A stretch of 64,000 nucleotides of DNA from Pseudomonas pudica (GTDB lineage: Bacteria > Pseudomonadota > Gammaproteobacteria > Pseudomonadales > Pseudomonadaceae). Under the pieces are notes generated by a model. That model saw only the letters and a list, made by a program, of their open reading frames with translations. It did not search any database and was not told the origin of the DNA. Below, piece by piece: positions 9,363-17,744 of the stretch. A program made the position numbers and the translations under genes. Numbering within the stretch: the first letter of the stretch is position 1; each line of letters begins with the position of its first letter. The stretch spans positions 25,984 to 89,983 of the forward strand of contig NZ_JADLJS010000020.1 in assembly GCF_015680405.1 (NCBI RefSeq), written 5' to 3'.

Positions 9363-10028
9363 TCAGGATTTCAAGAAGCCGTTGGCGGCCAGGAAGCTTT
9401 CGGTAATGCCACTGCCCTTGCTCGGTTCGGCGGCCTTGTCACCCAGCAGCAGACGCTCCAGGTAACGGGCCAGCAGGTCGACCTCAAGGTTTACCCGACG
9501 CCCTGCACGGTAGTCGGCCATGATGGTTTCGGACAGGGTGTGCGGGACAATGGTCAGCTCGAACTCGGCGCCATTGACCTCGTTGACCGTCAGGCTGGTG
9601 CCATCGACGGTGATCGAACCCTTGTGGGCGATGTACTTGGCCAGTTCCTTCGGTGCACGCACGCGGAACTGGATGGCGCGGGCGTTATCGCTGCGCGAGA
9701 TGATTTCGCCGACCCCGTCGACGTGGCCGCTGACCAGGTGCCCGCCCAGCTGGGTGGTGGGGGTCAGGGCTTTTTCCAGATTGACCTTGCTACCGCTCTT
9801 GAGGTCGATGAAGGCGGTGCGCTTGAGGGTTTCGACACTGACGTCGGCCCAGAAGCCGTCGCCCGGCAGTTCGACGGCGGTCAGGCACACGCCGTTGACG
9901 GCGATGCTGTCGCCGAGCTTGACGTCACCCAGGTCGAGCTTGCCGGTTTCGACGTAGACGCGCACGTCGCCACCCTTGGGGGTCAGGCTGCGGATGGTGC
10001 CGATGGATTCGATGATGCCGGTGAACAT
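9363..10028 (-). CDS. ribE: Riboflavin synthase, alpha subunit
   Basis: The enzyme dismutates two 6,7-dimethyl-8-ribityllumazine molecules to riboflavin. The 221 residues consist of two lumazine-binding repeats: MFTGIIESIGTI, GVCLTAVEL and HLVSGHVDG in the first, then GTSLTVNEVNGAEFELTIVP in the second. It lies 18 bases before the ribBA-like gene and 42 bases after ribD. Confidence 0.97.
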   Translation of the reverse strand: MFTGIIESIGTIRSLTPKGGDVRVYVETGKLDLGDVKLGDSIAVNGVCLTAVELPGDGFWADVSVETLKRTAFIDLKSGSKVNLEKALTPTTQLGGHLVSGHVDGVGEIISRSDNARAIQFRVRAPKELAKYIAHKGSITVDGTSLTVNEVNGAEFELTIVPHTLSETIMADYRAGRRVNLEVDLLARYLERLLLGDKAAEPSKGSGITESFLAANGFLKS

Positions 10029-10070
10029 GGGGTCTTCCTCAAAAACGGTTTGCGCGGGGCAAGCCGGGCA

Positions 10071-11201
10071 TTATACGCCGGGTACCGGCAGGGGGATGGC
10101 CGTGACCCGCCAGTCATCGCCCACTGCGCGCATTTCGGTAATTTTCAGCCGCGGCGCTTCGCTCATCCTCTCCAGTGGCCAGTCCAGCAGCGGGCGGGCC
10201 TGGGAACCGAGAAAAGTGCCGGCGACGAACAGCTGGTACTCGTCGATCAGGCCTTGCCGGGCGAAGGCGCCGACCAGGCCGGCACCGGCTTCCAGCAGGA
10301 TTTCGTTGACGCTGCGGGCTGCCAGGGCCTGCAGCAACGACGGCAGGTCTACCTGGCCATTGTCACCCGGCAGGCTGAGCAGTTCGTGGCCGGCAGCGGC
10401 ATAGCGCGGGTCATCTGCGACAGCGGTCACCACCAGTGCCGGGCCAGCCTGGAAGAACGGCGCATCCAGCGGCAGGCGCAGGCGGCCATCGACCAGCACG
10501 CGCAGCGGCGTGCGGCTGAGTGCCAGGGCGGTGGTTTCGGCATCCAGGCCCAGCTCTGCGCCGCGCACGGTCATCCGCGCGTTATCAGCCAACACGCTGG
10601 CGGCGCTGGTCAGCACCACGCTGGAACGGGCGCGCAGACGCTGCACCGCCGAGCGGGCGGCCGGCCCGGTGATCCACTGGCTTTCGCCACTGGCCATGGC
10701 GGTGCGGCCATCCAGGCTCATGGCCAGCTTGGCGCGAACGAATGGCAGGCCATGCTCCATGCGTTTGAGGAAACCGGGATTGAGTGCACGGGCCTCGGCC
10801 TCGAGTACGCCGCTGGCCACTTCGATACCAGCCTCAGCCAGGCGCCGCAGGCCCTGCCCCGCCACTTGCGGGTTGGGGTCCTGCATGGCGGCCACCACCC
10901 GTGCCACGCCGGCCTTGACCAGTGCTTCGGCGCACGGCGGCGTGCGGCCATGGTGGCTGCACGGCTCGAGGGTGACATAGGCACAGGCGCCACGGGCACG
11001 CTCACCGGCCTGGCGCAGGGCATGCACTTCGGCATGCGGCTCGCCGGCGCGCACATGCCAGCCTTCGCCGACCACCTCGCCATCGCGCACGATCACGCAG
11101 CCTACGCGCGGGTTCGGGTGGGTGGTATACAGGCCCTTGCGCGCCAGCTCCAGCGCGCGGGCCATGTAGTGGGCGTCGAGGGTGGCAGCTTGGCTGGGCA
11201 T
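10071..11201 (-). CDS. ribD: Bifunctional diaminohydroxyphosphoribosylaminopyrimidine deaminase/reductase
   Basis: RibD performs the deamination and NADPH-dependent ribosyl reduction steps of riboflavin synthesis. The N-terminal deaminase carries the zinc motif HAEVHAL and EPCSHHGRTPPC; the reductase begins near residue 145 (PFVRAKLAMSLDGRTA) with ITGPAARSAVQRLRA after it. The ATG at 11201 gives 376 residues. A GTG two codons upstream (11207) overlaps the nrdR stop as GTGA and is an equally possible start through coupling. Confidence 0.97.
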   Translation of the reverse strand: MPSQAATLDAHYMARALELARKGLYTTHPNPRVGCVIVRDGEVVGEGWHVRAGEPHAEVHALRQAGERARGACAYVTLEPCSHHGRTPPCAEALVKAGVARVVAAMQDPNPQVAGQGLRRLAEAGIEVASGVLEAEARALNPGFLKRMEHGLPFVRAKLAMSLDGRTAMASGESQWITGPAARSAVQRLRARSSVVLTSAASVLADNARMTVRGAELGLDAETTALALSRTPLRVLVDGRLRLPLDAPFFQAGPALVVTAVADDPRYAAAGHELLSLPGDNGQVDLPSLLQALAARSVNEILLEAGAGLVGAFARQGLIDEYQLFVAGTFLGSQARPLLDWPLERMSEAPRLKITEMRAVGDDWRVTAIPLPVPGV

Positions 11202-11203
11202 GG

Positions 11204-11668
11204 TCACTCTTTAGCCGGCTCTCGAGCCAGGCGGTCGATTTCTTCGCGGAACTCGTCGAGGTCCTGGAAGCGGCGGTAAACCGAGGCAAAGCGGATATAG
11301 GCCACTTCGTCGAGCTTGCGCAGTTCGGCCATGACCATTTCACCCACCACCAGTGATTTGACTTCACGCTCGCCGGTGGCCCGCAGGCGGCTCTTGATAT
11401 GCGCCAACGCAGCTTCCAGGCGCTCGACGCTGACCGGGCGCTTTTCCAGTGCCCGCTGCATGCCGGCGCGAAGTTTTTCTTCGTCGAAGGGTTGGCGCGT
11501 GCCATCCTGCTTGATCAGCCGGGGCAGCACCAGCTCGGCGGTTTCGAAGGTGGTGAAGCGCTCGCCGCAGGCGACGCATTCGCGGCGACGGCGCACCTGC
11601 TCGCCCTCGGCGACGAGGCGAGAGTCGATGACCTTGGTGTCGTTGGCACCGCAAAAGGGACAGTGCAT
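11204..11668 (-). CDS. nrdR: Transcriptional repressor NrdR
   Basis: NrdR represses ribonucleotide reductase genes in response to nucleotide binding. The 154 residues have an N-terminal zinc ribbon ([17 protein letters not shown], later [14 protein letters not shown]) and an ATP-cone domain from about residue 48 ([20 protein letters not shown]). The start at 11668 is fixed by the zinc ribbon; the open frame runs 26 codons further without family similarity. The first gene of the nrdR-ribD-ribE-ribBA-ribH-nusB-thiL-pgpA run, an order widespread in gammaproteobacteria. Confidence 0.97.
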   Translation of the reverse strand: MHCPFCGANDTKVIDSRLVAEGEQVRRRRECVACGERFTTFETAELVLPRLIKQDGTRQPFDEEKLRAGMQRALEKRPVSVERLEAALAHIKSRLRATGEREVKSLVVGEMVMAELRKLDEVAYIRFASVYRRFQDLDEFREEIDRLAREPAKE

Positions 11669-11774
11669 GGTGGCAGGCAACAAAAAAAGGGAGGGCCATG
11701 GTAGCGCATCCCACTGGCAAGACAAGCCAAAGGGGTTAACATCCATGGCAAATCTGCCCGTGAAGGACTACCCC

Positions 11775-12227
11775 ATGCATTACCGAGCGCTCGTCGTGCT
11801 GTGCTGCGCCGCCCTGCTCGCCGCCTGCGGCAGCGACAGGCCGAAGCCCGACACCCCTCCGGCGCCCAAGCCAGCCCGCGCGGCCAAGCCGGCCGCAGTA
11901 CTTGGCCCGCTGCCGGCCTACCAGCGCGAGCTGAGCGGCACCTTGCTGGAAATCCCCGCTGGAGCCGATGTGGAGCTGGCCTTGCTGGTCATCGACGAAC
12001 GCGACCGCCCACAACGCCTGCTGGCCAGCAGCAACCTGACCGGCACCGGCCAGGCCCTGCCCTACCAATTGCGCTTCAACCCAGAGGCTTTCCCCGCCGG
12101 AGCTCGGGTCGAGCTGCGCGGTCGCGCCAGCCGCTCTGGCCAGCTGATCATGCACCTGCCGCCGGTGCGCATTACCCAGGCCCAGACCCAGGCCACCGGC
12201 CCGCTGCGTTTCGAGAAGGCGCCATAA
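11775..12227 (+). CDS. YbaY-family lipoprotein
   Basis: The 150-residue product has a lipoprotein signal, MHYRALVVLCCAALLAAC, with lipobox LAAC, a proline/alanine-rich linker (PKPDTPPAPKPARAAKP) and a C-terminal beta domain (GTLLEIPAGADVELALLVID) of the YbaY / type III secretion pilotin-like kind. The ATG at 11775 has AAGGA upstream. It would be anchored in a periplasm-facing membrane leaflet; the biological role is unknown. The stop is immediately followed by the GTG of the next gene, suggesting coupling. Confidence 0.85.
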   Translation: MHYRALVVLCCAALLAACGSDRPKPDTPPAPKPARAAKPAAVLGPLPAYQRELSGTLLEIPAGADVELALLVIDERDRPQRLLASSNLTGTGQALPYQLRFNPEAFPAGARVELRGRASRSGQLIMHLPPVRITQAQTQATGPLRFEKAP

Positions 12228-12887
12228 GTGGCGCCAGTCTCCCTGCAACAAGCACTCAGCGGCCTGATCGGCGAAGCGCGTCTTGTCATCAGCGAGCTGC
12301 CCGGCTGCGACCTCAAGCTGTGGCTGATCGACGACCAGAACATGGACCGCGCCTTCAGCAGCGAAGAGACCCGGCGCATTCTTGAAGAGCCTCCCTACTG
12401 GAGCTTCTGTTGGGCCAGCGGACTGGCCATGGCCCGTTACCTGGCCGAGCACCCGGAATGGGTAGCCGGCAAGCGCGTGCTGGACTTTGGCGCCGGCTCC
12501 GGTATCGCCGGCATTGCCGCCGCCCGCGCCGGTGCGCTGGAAGTGGTGGCCTGCGACCTCGACCCGCTGGCACTTGATGCCTGCCGCGCGAATGCCGCGC
12601 TGAATGGGGTTGAACTGGGTTACAGCAGCGATTTCTTCGCCGAGGACGATCGCTTCGACCTTATCCTGGTTGCCGACGTGCTGTACGACCGCGCCAACCT
12701 GCCGCTGCTGGATGCCTTCCTCGGCCGCGGGCGCCAGGCGCTGGTGGCCGACTCGCGAGTACGCGACTTCAGCCACCCGCTGTACCAGCAGTTGGGCGTG
12801 CTGGAAGCGCTAACCCTGCCGGACCTGGCCGAGCCGCACGAATTCCGCCGGGTCAGCCTGTACCATGCCAGCCGCGACACCTTATAG
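12228..12887 (+). CDS. Class I SAM-dependent methyltransferase (ETFB lysine methyltransferase-like)
   Basis: The 219-residue protein carries the Rossmann motif I VLDFGAGSGIAGIAA at about residues 84-98, a motif II acidic residue in VVACDLDPLAL, and LILVADVLYDR as motif IV-like. The N-terminal YWSFCWASGLAMARYLAEHPE resembles the protein-lysine methyltransferase group that acts on electron-transfer flavoprotein beta. The target is not shown by the sequence. It starts with GTG directly after the lipoprotein stop. Confidence 0.82.
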   Translation: MAPVSLQQALSGLIGEARLVISELPGCDLKLWLIDDQNMDRAFSSEETRRILEEPPYWSFCWASGLAMARYLAEHPEWVAGKRVLDFGAGSGIAGIAAARAGALEVVACDLDPLALDACRANAALNGVELGYSSDFFAEDDRFDLILVADVLYDRANLPLLDAFLGRGRQALVADSRVRDFSHPLYQQLGVLEALTLPDLAEPHEFRRVSLYHASRDTL

Positions 12888-12918
12888 TGGTGTCATTCAC
12901 GAGTTTGCGAGAGTCGCG

Positions 12919-13791
12919 ATGACCCAAGACACGCCTTACATTTTCGACGCTACCGATGCCACCTTCCAGCAGTTGGTTATCGAGAACTCATTCCACAAAC
13001 CGGTGCTGGTGGACTTCTGGGCCGAGTGGTGCGCGCCGTGCAAGGCACTGATGCCGCTGCTGGCGAAGATCGCCGAGGGTTACCAGGGCGAGCTGCTGCT
13101 GGCCAAGATCAACTGTGACGTGGAGCAACAGGTGGTTGCCCAGTTCGGCATCCGCAGCCTGCCGACCGTGGTGCTGTTCAAGGACGGCCAGCCGGTGGAC
13201 GGTTTTGCCGGTGCACAGCCGGAATCGGCGATCCGTGCCATGCTCGAGCCACACGTGCAACTGCCCGCTGCACCCAGCGCATCGCCGCTGGAGCAGGCCA
13301 AGGGGCTGTTTGCCGAAAGCCGTTTTGCCGAGGCCGAAGCACTGTTGCAAGCACTGCTGGGTGAGGATAACAGCAATGCCGAGGCGCTGATCCTGTATGC
13401 CCGTTGCCTGGCCGAGCGCGGGGAGCTGGGTGAAGCCCAGGTGGTGCTTGATGCGGTCAAGACTGACGAGCACAAGGCTGCGCTGGCCGGCGCCAGGGCC
13501 CAGCTGACCTTCCTGCGCCAGGCCGCCAGCCTGCCGGAAGTGGCCGACCTGAAAAGCCGCCTGGCGCAGAACCCGCAGGATGACGAGGCGGCCTATCAGC
13601 TGAGCATCCAGCAGCTGGCGCGCCAGCAGTATGAAGCGGCGCTGGAAGGGTTGCTGAAGCTGTTCCAGCGTAACCGTGGCTATGAGAACGGGCTGCCGCA
13701 GAAAGCGTTGCTGCAAGTGTTCGAGCTGCTGGGCGGTGATCACCCGCTGGTCGGCGTGTATCGTCGCAAGTTGTCGGCGGCGATGTTCTGA
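12919..13791 (+). CDS. Thioredoxin-like co-chaperone YbbN/CnoX
   Basis: The 290-residue protein joins a thioredoxin domain (VDFWAEWCAPCKALMPLL, with WCAPC active site) to a C-terminal TPR region with repeated helical pairs (about residues 120-290). In E. coli the homologue holds oxidatively damaged proteins for GroEL and DnaK and has SQHC rather than a full CxxC; here both cysteines are present, so some thiol-redox activity is possible. The start at 12919 (MTQDTPYIFDATD) is chosen over the longer frame because the domain begins there. Confidence 0.9.
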   Translation: MTQDTPYIFDATDATFQQLVIENSFHKPVLVDFWAEWCAPCKALMPLLAKIAEGYQGELLLAKINCDVEQQVVAQFGIRSLPTVVLFKDGQPVDGFAGAQPESAIRAMLEPHVQLPAAPSASPLEQAKGLFAESRFAEAEALLQALLGEDNSNAEALILYARCLAERGELGEAQVVLDAVKTDEHKAALAGARAQLTFLRQAASLPEVADLKSRLAQNPQDDEAAYQLSIQQLARQQYEAALEGLLKLFQRNRGYENGLPQKALLQVFELLGGDHPLVGVYRRKLSAAMF

Positions 13792-13798
13792 GAATGCC

Positions 13799-13920
13799 GG
13801 GGCCGCTTTGCGGCCCATTCACAGCACAAGGCTGCTCCCACAGAGATCACGTGGCCGCCACGTGTTGCGCGGTCCCTGTAGGAGCAGCCTTGTGCTGCGA
13901 ACGAGCTGCAAAACAGCCCC
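13799..13920. repeat. REP pair, CACAGCACAAGGCTGCTCC type
   Basis: Arms CACAGCACAAGGCTGCTCCC and GGAGCAGCCTTGTGCTGCGA face each other, with outer GGGGCCGCTTTGCGGCCC and GAGCTGCAAAACAGCCCC. It lies at the convergent ends of the thioredoxin-like gene and the hypothetical gene at 13937. Confidence 0.85.
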
Positions 13921-13936
13921 AAAATCCTGAGGGCCT

Positions 13937-14281
13937 TCACCCAACCCAGTGATACACCGGCGCGTCCACGCCACTTTCCACTTTCACCTCGCTGCAATGC
14001 CGCAAGCGCACCAGCAGCCGCTTGCCCGCCGCCGTACTCCCCGCCAGCCCTTCCAGCCGATCCAGCAACTCCGGCCCACTCATCTGCCCTGCCAGACGCA
14101 ACACCTCACGTGCCGCAATCCATTGCCCGTCATCCTGACGAGTTGTCGCAACGGTTTCCGTTGCTGCATTCTGCGCCACCGCAGGCAATTCAATCTGCCG
14201 CCCCAATTGCGCCCACTCTTCCGGCGCCAGCTCGATGGTCAGATCCACAGGCCAGTCACCAATCTGTCCACGAATTCTCAT
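13937..14281 (-). CDS. Conserved small protein of unknown function
   Basis: A 114-residue soluble protein without signal or membrane segment. It starts MRIRGQIGDWPVDLTIEL and contains a helical central part (QWIAAREVLRLAGQMSGPELLDRLEGLAG). Codon use and base composition match its neighbours, and it is the only long frame in its interval with a plausible composition. It is divergent from the zinc-linked operon. I do not recognise the family. Confidence 0.7.
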   Translation of the reverse strand: MRIRGQIGDWPVDLTIELAPEEWAQLGRQIELPAVAQNAATETVATTRQDDGQWIAAREVLRLAGQMSGPELLDRLEGLAGSTAAGKRLLVRLRHCSEVKVESGVDAPVYHWVG

Positions 14282-14360
14282 GCTGCATTCTCTGAACCCA
14301 AGTCAATGCCACCATCCTACCCCAACATGAAACCTGCGCCACGCAGGCTGGCAGCATGCG

Positions 14361-14383
14361 GAAAAGTTGTTATAACATAACCC
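14361..14383 (+). promoter_or_regulatory. Zur-like operator
   Basis: The sequence GAAAAGTTGTTATAACATAA plus CCC, 29 bases before the start of the His-rich protein gene, resembles the AT-rich Zur palindrome GAAATGTTATA-N-TATAACATTTC of gammaproteobacteria: the core GTTATAACATAAC keeps the strongest positions. The neighbouring genes are of the zinc-responsive type, which supports the call. Confidence 0.7.
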
Positions 14384-14411
14384 AATCTTCCCGCCCGCTC
14401 CGGAGTCGTCC

Positions 14412-14999
14412 ATGCGTCGCCTGTTGCTCGCCCTGCCCTTCGCCCTACTGCCCCTGGCCGTGGCCCATGCCCACGATGATGACCATGATCACGACCACGC
14501 CCATGGCACCCTCGGCGCCCACGAGCATGGCGTGGCCAGGCTCAACGCCGTGCTCGATGGCAACACGCTTGAGCTGGAGCTGGACAGCCCGGCAATGAAC
14601 CTGGTCGGCTTCGAACACGCCGCCAACAGCGACGCCGACAAGGCCAAGGTCGCGGCGGTGCGCCAGCAACTGGAGCAACCGTTGAAGCTGTTCGGCCTGC
14701 CTGCTGCCGCTGGCTGCAAGGAAGACCAGCAGGAACTGGAAAGCCCGCTGTTCGGTGATGCCCCGAAAGCCGACGATGGTGACGAGCACGAGCACAAGCA
14801 CCAGCACCAGCACCAGCACAGCGACATCGGCGCCCATTACCAGCTGACCTGCGCCAACCCCGACAAATTGACACAGGTGGACCTCGCTCCGCTGTTCAAG
14901 GCCTTCCCGGCCACCCAGAAGATCAACGTTCAACTGATTGGCCCCAATGGCCAGAAAGGCGTGGAAACCACGCCGGCCAAGGCCGCGGTCGCGTTCTGA
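14412..14999 (+). CDS. His-rich periplasmic zinc-binding protein (ZrgA/DUF2796 type)
   Basis: The 195-residue protein has a signal peptide (MRRLLLALPFALLPLAVAHA), then a His/Asp cluster (HDDDHDHDHAHG) right after cleavage and a second metal-rich run near residues 120-138 (DEHEHKHQHQHQHSD). The family motif LGAHEHGVARLNAVLDG is present. It probably binds zinc in the periplasm and works with the ABC proteins encoded next, whose first gene begins immediately after its stop. A comparable four-gene set in P. aeruginosa is, to my knowledge, under Zur control. Confidence 0.87.
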   Translation: MRRLLLALPFALLPLAVAHAHDDDHDHDHAHGTLGAHEHGVARLNAVLDGNTLELELDSPAMNLVGFEHAANSDADKAKVAAVRQQLEQPLKLFGLPAAAGCKEDQQELESPLFGDAPKADDGDEHEHKHQHQHQHSDIGAHYQLTCANPDKLTQVDLAPLFKAFPATQKINVQLIGPNGQKGVETTPAKAAVAF

Positions 15000-15710
15000 A
15001 TGCGCCAGCCGTTGATCGAACTGCATGATTTGGTGTTTGCCTGGCCTGGCCAGCCGGCGCTGCTGGATATTCCGGCATTCCGCCTGGAGGCTGGCGAAGC
15101 CCTGTTTCTCAAGGGCCCCAGCGGCAGTGGCAAGACCACATTGCTGGGCCTGCTGGGCGGGGTGAACGTGCCGGGCCAGGGCCGCATCCAGTTGCTGGGC
15201 CAGGACCTCGGCCGCCTGGGCCAAGGCGCCCGAGACCGCTTCCGGGTCGACCACACCGGTTACATCTTCCAGCAATTCAACCTGCTACCGTTCCTCTCGG
15301 TGCGCGAAAACGTCGAGCTGCCTTGCCGCTTCTCGCGCAGCCGCAAGGCCTGCGCCGAGCAGCGCCATGGCAGTGTCGACCAGGCAGCCATCACGCTGCT
15401 GGCCCACCTGGGCCTGGACGACCCCGCCCTGCTCGCCCGCCGCGCCGACAGCCTGTCGATCGGCCAGCAACAACGGGTTGCCGCCGCCCGCGCACTGATC
15501 GGCCAACCCGAACTGGTGATCGCCGACGAACCGACCTCGGCGCTGGATGCCGACACCCGCGAAGCGTTCATCCACCTGCTGTTCGGTGAATGCCGCGCCG
15601 CCGGTGCCAGCCTGCTGTTCGTCAGCCACGACCAGAGCCTGGCACCGCTGTTCGACCGCCATCTGTCGCTGGCCGAACTCAACCGTGCCGCCAAGCCCCG
15701 GGAGGCCTGA
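15000..15710 (+). CDS. ABC transporter ATP-binding protein, MacB/LolD type
   Basis: The 236-residue ATPase has Walker A GPSGSGKTT at about residues 39-47, a Q-loop YIFQQFNLLPFLSV, signature LSIGQQQRVAAARALI, Walker B LVIADEPTSALD and the switch His in FVSHDQ. The family partners with FtsX-like permeases that move lipoproteins, drugs or envelope components rather than import metal. It starts right after the His-rich protein gene and overlaps the permease start by one base (TGATG). Confidence 0.93.
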   Translation: MRQPLIELHDLVFAWPGQPALLDIPAFRLEAGEALFLKGPSGSGKTTLLGLLGGVNVPGQGRIQLLGQDLGRLGQGARDRFRVDHTGYIFQQFNLLPFLSVRENVELPCRFSRSRKACAEQRHGSVDQAAITLLAHLGLDDPALLARRADSLSIGQQQRVAAARALIGQPELVIADEPTSALDADTREAFIHLLFGECRAAGASLLFVSHDQSLAPLFDRHLSLAELNRAAKPREA

Positions 15711-16975
15711 TGTACCTGCTCCGCCTTGCCCTGGCCAGCCTGGCCAACCGCCGCTTCACCGCATTCCTCACCGCCTTTGCCATTGCCCTGTCGGTGTGCC
15801 TGCTGCTGGCCGTTGAACGGGTCCGTACCGAGGCCCGAGCCAGCTTCGCCAGCACCATCAGCGGTACCGACCTGATCGTCGGCGCCCGCTCCGGCTCGGT
15901 AAACCTGCTGCTGTACTCGGTGTTCCGCATCGGCAACGCCACCAACAACATCCGTTGGGACAGCTATGAGCATTACGCGAAGGACCCGCGGGTGAAATGG
16001 GCCATTCCCATCTCGCTGGGCGACTCGCACCGCGGTTATCGGGTGATGGGTACTACAGGCGACTACTTCAACCATTACCAGTACGGCCGCCGCCAGCACC
16101 TGGAATTGAACCAGGGCCGCGCGTTTGCCGATGATCCGTTCGAGGTGGTGCTGGGTGCCGAAGTGGCCGAGGCGTTGCACTACAAGCTAGGCGACAAGCT
16201 GGTGCTGGCACATGGAGTCGCCGCGATCAGCCTGGTCAAGCATGACGACAAGCCATTTACCGTGGTCGGTGTGCTCAAGCGCACCGGCACACCGGTCGAC
16301 CGCACACTGCATATCAGCCTGAGCGGCATGGAAGCCATCCACATCGACTGGCACAACGGTGTACCGGCCCGTGGCGCCGGGCGCATCAGCGCCGAGCAGG
16401 CACGGACCATGGATCTGCAGCCTGCCGCCATCACTGCGTTCATGCTCGGCCTGAACAGCAAGATCGCGACATTCAGCCTTCAGCGGGAGATCAATGAATA
16501 CCGCAGCGAGCCATTGCTGGCGATCCTGCCCGGGGTAGCCCTGCAGGAACTGTGGAGCCTGATGGGCACTGCGGAGCAGGCGTTGTTCGTGGTGTCGCTG
16601 TTCGTGGTGCTGACCGGCCTGATCGGCATGCTTACGGCGATTCTCACCAGCCTCAATGAACGCCGCAGGGAGATGGCGATATTGCGCTCGGTTGGCGCCA
16701 GGCCGTGGCATATCGCAGGGCTGCTGGTGCTGGAGGCACTGTCGCTGGCGGCGGTCGGGATCGCAGCCGGGCTTGGCTTGCTGTATGCGGGAATCGCCCT
16801 GGCACAGGGGTATGTGCAAGCCAACTATGGTTTGTACTTGCCGCTGGCCATGCCGAGTGTTCATGAATGGACGTTGCTGGCTATCATCCAGGGAGCTGCG
16901 CTGCTGATGGGCAGCGTGCCGGCGTGGCGGGCCTATCGCCAGTCGTTGGCCGATGGCCTGTCCATTCACCTCTGA
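15710..16975 (+). CDS. ABC transporter permease, FtsX/MacB type
   Basis: The 421-residue protein has an N-terminal membrane helix (FLTAFAIALSVCLLLAVE), a large periplasmic MacB-like domain (about residues 40-275, with GTDLIVGARSG) and three C-terminal helices including the FtsX core LFVVLTGLIGMLTAILTSL followed by NERRREMAILRSVGA, the coupling helix region. It overlaps the ATPase gene. Zinc-linked operon context suggests a role under zinc shortage, but the transported molecule is unknown. Confidence 0.92.
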   Translation: MYLLRLALASLANRRFTAFLTAFAIALSVCLLLAVERVRTEARASFASTISGTDLIVGARSGSVNLLLYSVFRIGNATNNIRWDSYEHYAKDPRVKWAIPISLGDSHRGYRVMGTTGDYFNHYQYGRRQHLELNQGRAFADDPFEVVLGAEVAEALHYKLGDKLVLAHGVAAISLVKHDDKPFTVVGVLKRTGTPVDRTLHISLSGMEAIHIDWHNGVPARGAGRISAEQARTMDLQPAAITAFMLGLNSKIATFSLQREINEYRSEPLLAILPGVALQELWSLMGTAEQALFVVSLFVVLTGLIGMLTAILTSLNERRREMAILRSVGARPWHIAGLLVLEALSLAAVGIAAGLGLLYAGIALAQGYVQANYGLYLPLAMPSVHEWTLLAIIQGAALLMGSVPAWRAYRQSLADGLSIHL

Positions 16976-16984
16976 GTGCGTGCA

Positions 16985-17635
16985 ATGATCCAGTACCTCA
17001 CGGCCTTCTTCGCGGGTGAACCCGCTCCCACAAGTTCTACCACAAGCTTCAAAGCCTGCGCAGGACCTGTGGGTGCGGGTTCTGTGGGAGCGGGTTCACC
17101 CGCGAAGAGGTCAGTACAGGCAATACGGCTACTCCTGGTCATGCTGCTTTCGCTGGCATCGCCCACCTGGGCCTCGGAACCACGCGAACTGGACTGGCCC
17201 GCTCTCATCCCCGAAGGCGCCCCGGTCATCCCGCCCCAACTTGCGCCGCTGCACGACATGTCGCAGCTCAGCAACGCCCTGTCCGCCGAGTCCGCACCTC
17301 CGGCGCGCCAGCAGGCACCCGACGCCCCGGTGGTAAAAAGCCTCGACGGCCAGCAGATCAAGCTGCCCGGCTACATCGTGCCGCTGGAAGTGAGCGAAGA
17401 AGGGCGCACCACGGAGTTTCTGCTGGTCCCCTATTACGGCGCGTGCATCCACGTGCCACCACCACCCTCGAACCAGATCGTGCACATTTTCAGTGAAATG
17501 GGCGTGCGCGTAGAAGACCTCTACCAACCTTACTGGATAGAGGGAAAGCTGCAGGTTAGAGCCTCCAGCAGCGAACTGGCCGATGCCGGTTACCAGATGG
17601 AAGCCGAGAAAATCTACGCTTATGAGCTGAGATGA
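16985..17635 (+). CDS. DUF3299 exported protein; N-terminus runs through a REP pair
   Basis: The mature part (SEPRELDWPALIPEGAPVIP onward) is a DUF3299 protein, with GYIVPLEVSEEGRTTEFLLV and YYGACIHVPPPPSNQIVHI. It closes the zinc-linked operon. A hydrophobic signal core AIRLLLVMLLSLASPTWA precedes it. The only ATG giving the full signal is at 16985 and translates through the REP pair; the ATG at 17141 would leave a signal too short, and the GTG at 17084, inside the REP pair, would give a well-formed signal (VGAGSPAKRSVQAIRLLLVM...). The true start is therefore uncertain. Molecular role unknown. Confidence 0.8.
   Translation: MIQYLTAFFAGEPAPTSSTTSFKACAGPVGAGSVGAGSPAKRSVQAIRLLLVMLLSLASPTWASEPRELDWPALIPEGAPVIPPQLAPLHDMSQLSNALSAESAPPARQQAPDAPVVKSLDGQQIKLPGYIVPLEVSEEGRTTEFLLVPYYGACIHVPPPPSNQIVHIFSEMGVRVEDLYQPYWIEGKLQVRASSSELADAGYQMEAEKIYAYELR
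17003..17110. repeat. REP pair inside the zinc-linked operon, TTCGCGGGTGAACCCGCTCC type
   Basis: Arms CTTCTTCGCGGGTGAACCCG and CGGGTTCACCCGCGAAGAGG face each other. Unusually it lies within an operon and overlaps the apparent 5' coding part of the DUF3299 gene, where it is translated in frame without a stop. Confidence 0.85.
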
Positions 17636-17665
17636 GAACTGTTTCGAATTCGTGACGACGCTTCT

Positions 17666-17679
17666 TTGAGCTGGGTCAA
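17666..17679 (+). promoter_or_regulatory. ANR/FNR-like box upstream of ompW
   Basis: TTGAGCTGGGTCAA matches TTGAT-N4-ATCAA at eight of ten fixed positions with perfect symmetry. It is 65 bases upstream of the porin start. The P. aeruginosa OmpW homologue OprG is known to depend on ANR, which supports the reading. Confidence 0.6.
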
Positions 17680-17744
17680 ACTTTCTGTTTAACGGCATCC
17701 GTACCATTGGACTACTCGATTACTCACGTCCTCTGGGAGCTTCC

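Noticed and set aside
8193..11279. A 1028-codon plus-strand open frame across the riboflavin genes
   Set aside because: It is antisense to ribBA, ribE and ribD, which have full family motifs; long antisense frames are expected at this GC content and codon bias.
8161..11800. FMN riboswitch in the riboflavin cluster
   Set aside because: No RFN consensus seen in the short gaps between nrdR, ribD, ribE, ribBA and ribH.
14489..14827. Cys/Trp-rich minus-strand frames opposite the His-rich protein
   Set aside because: They arise from the reverse complement of the His codon runs and have no independent support.
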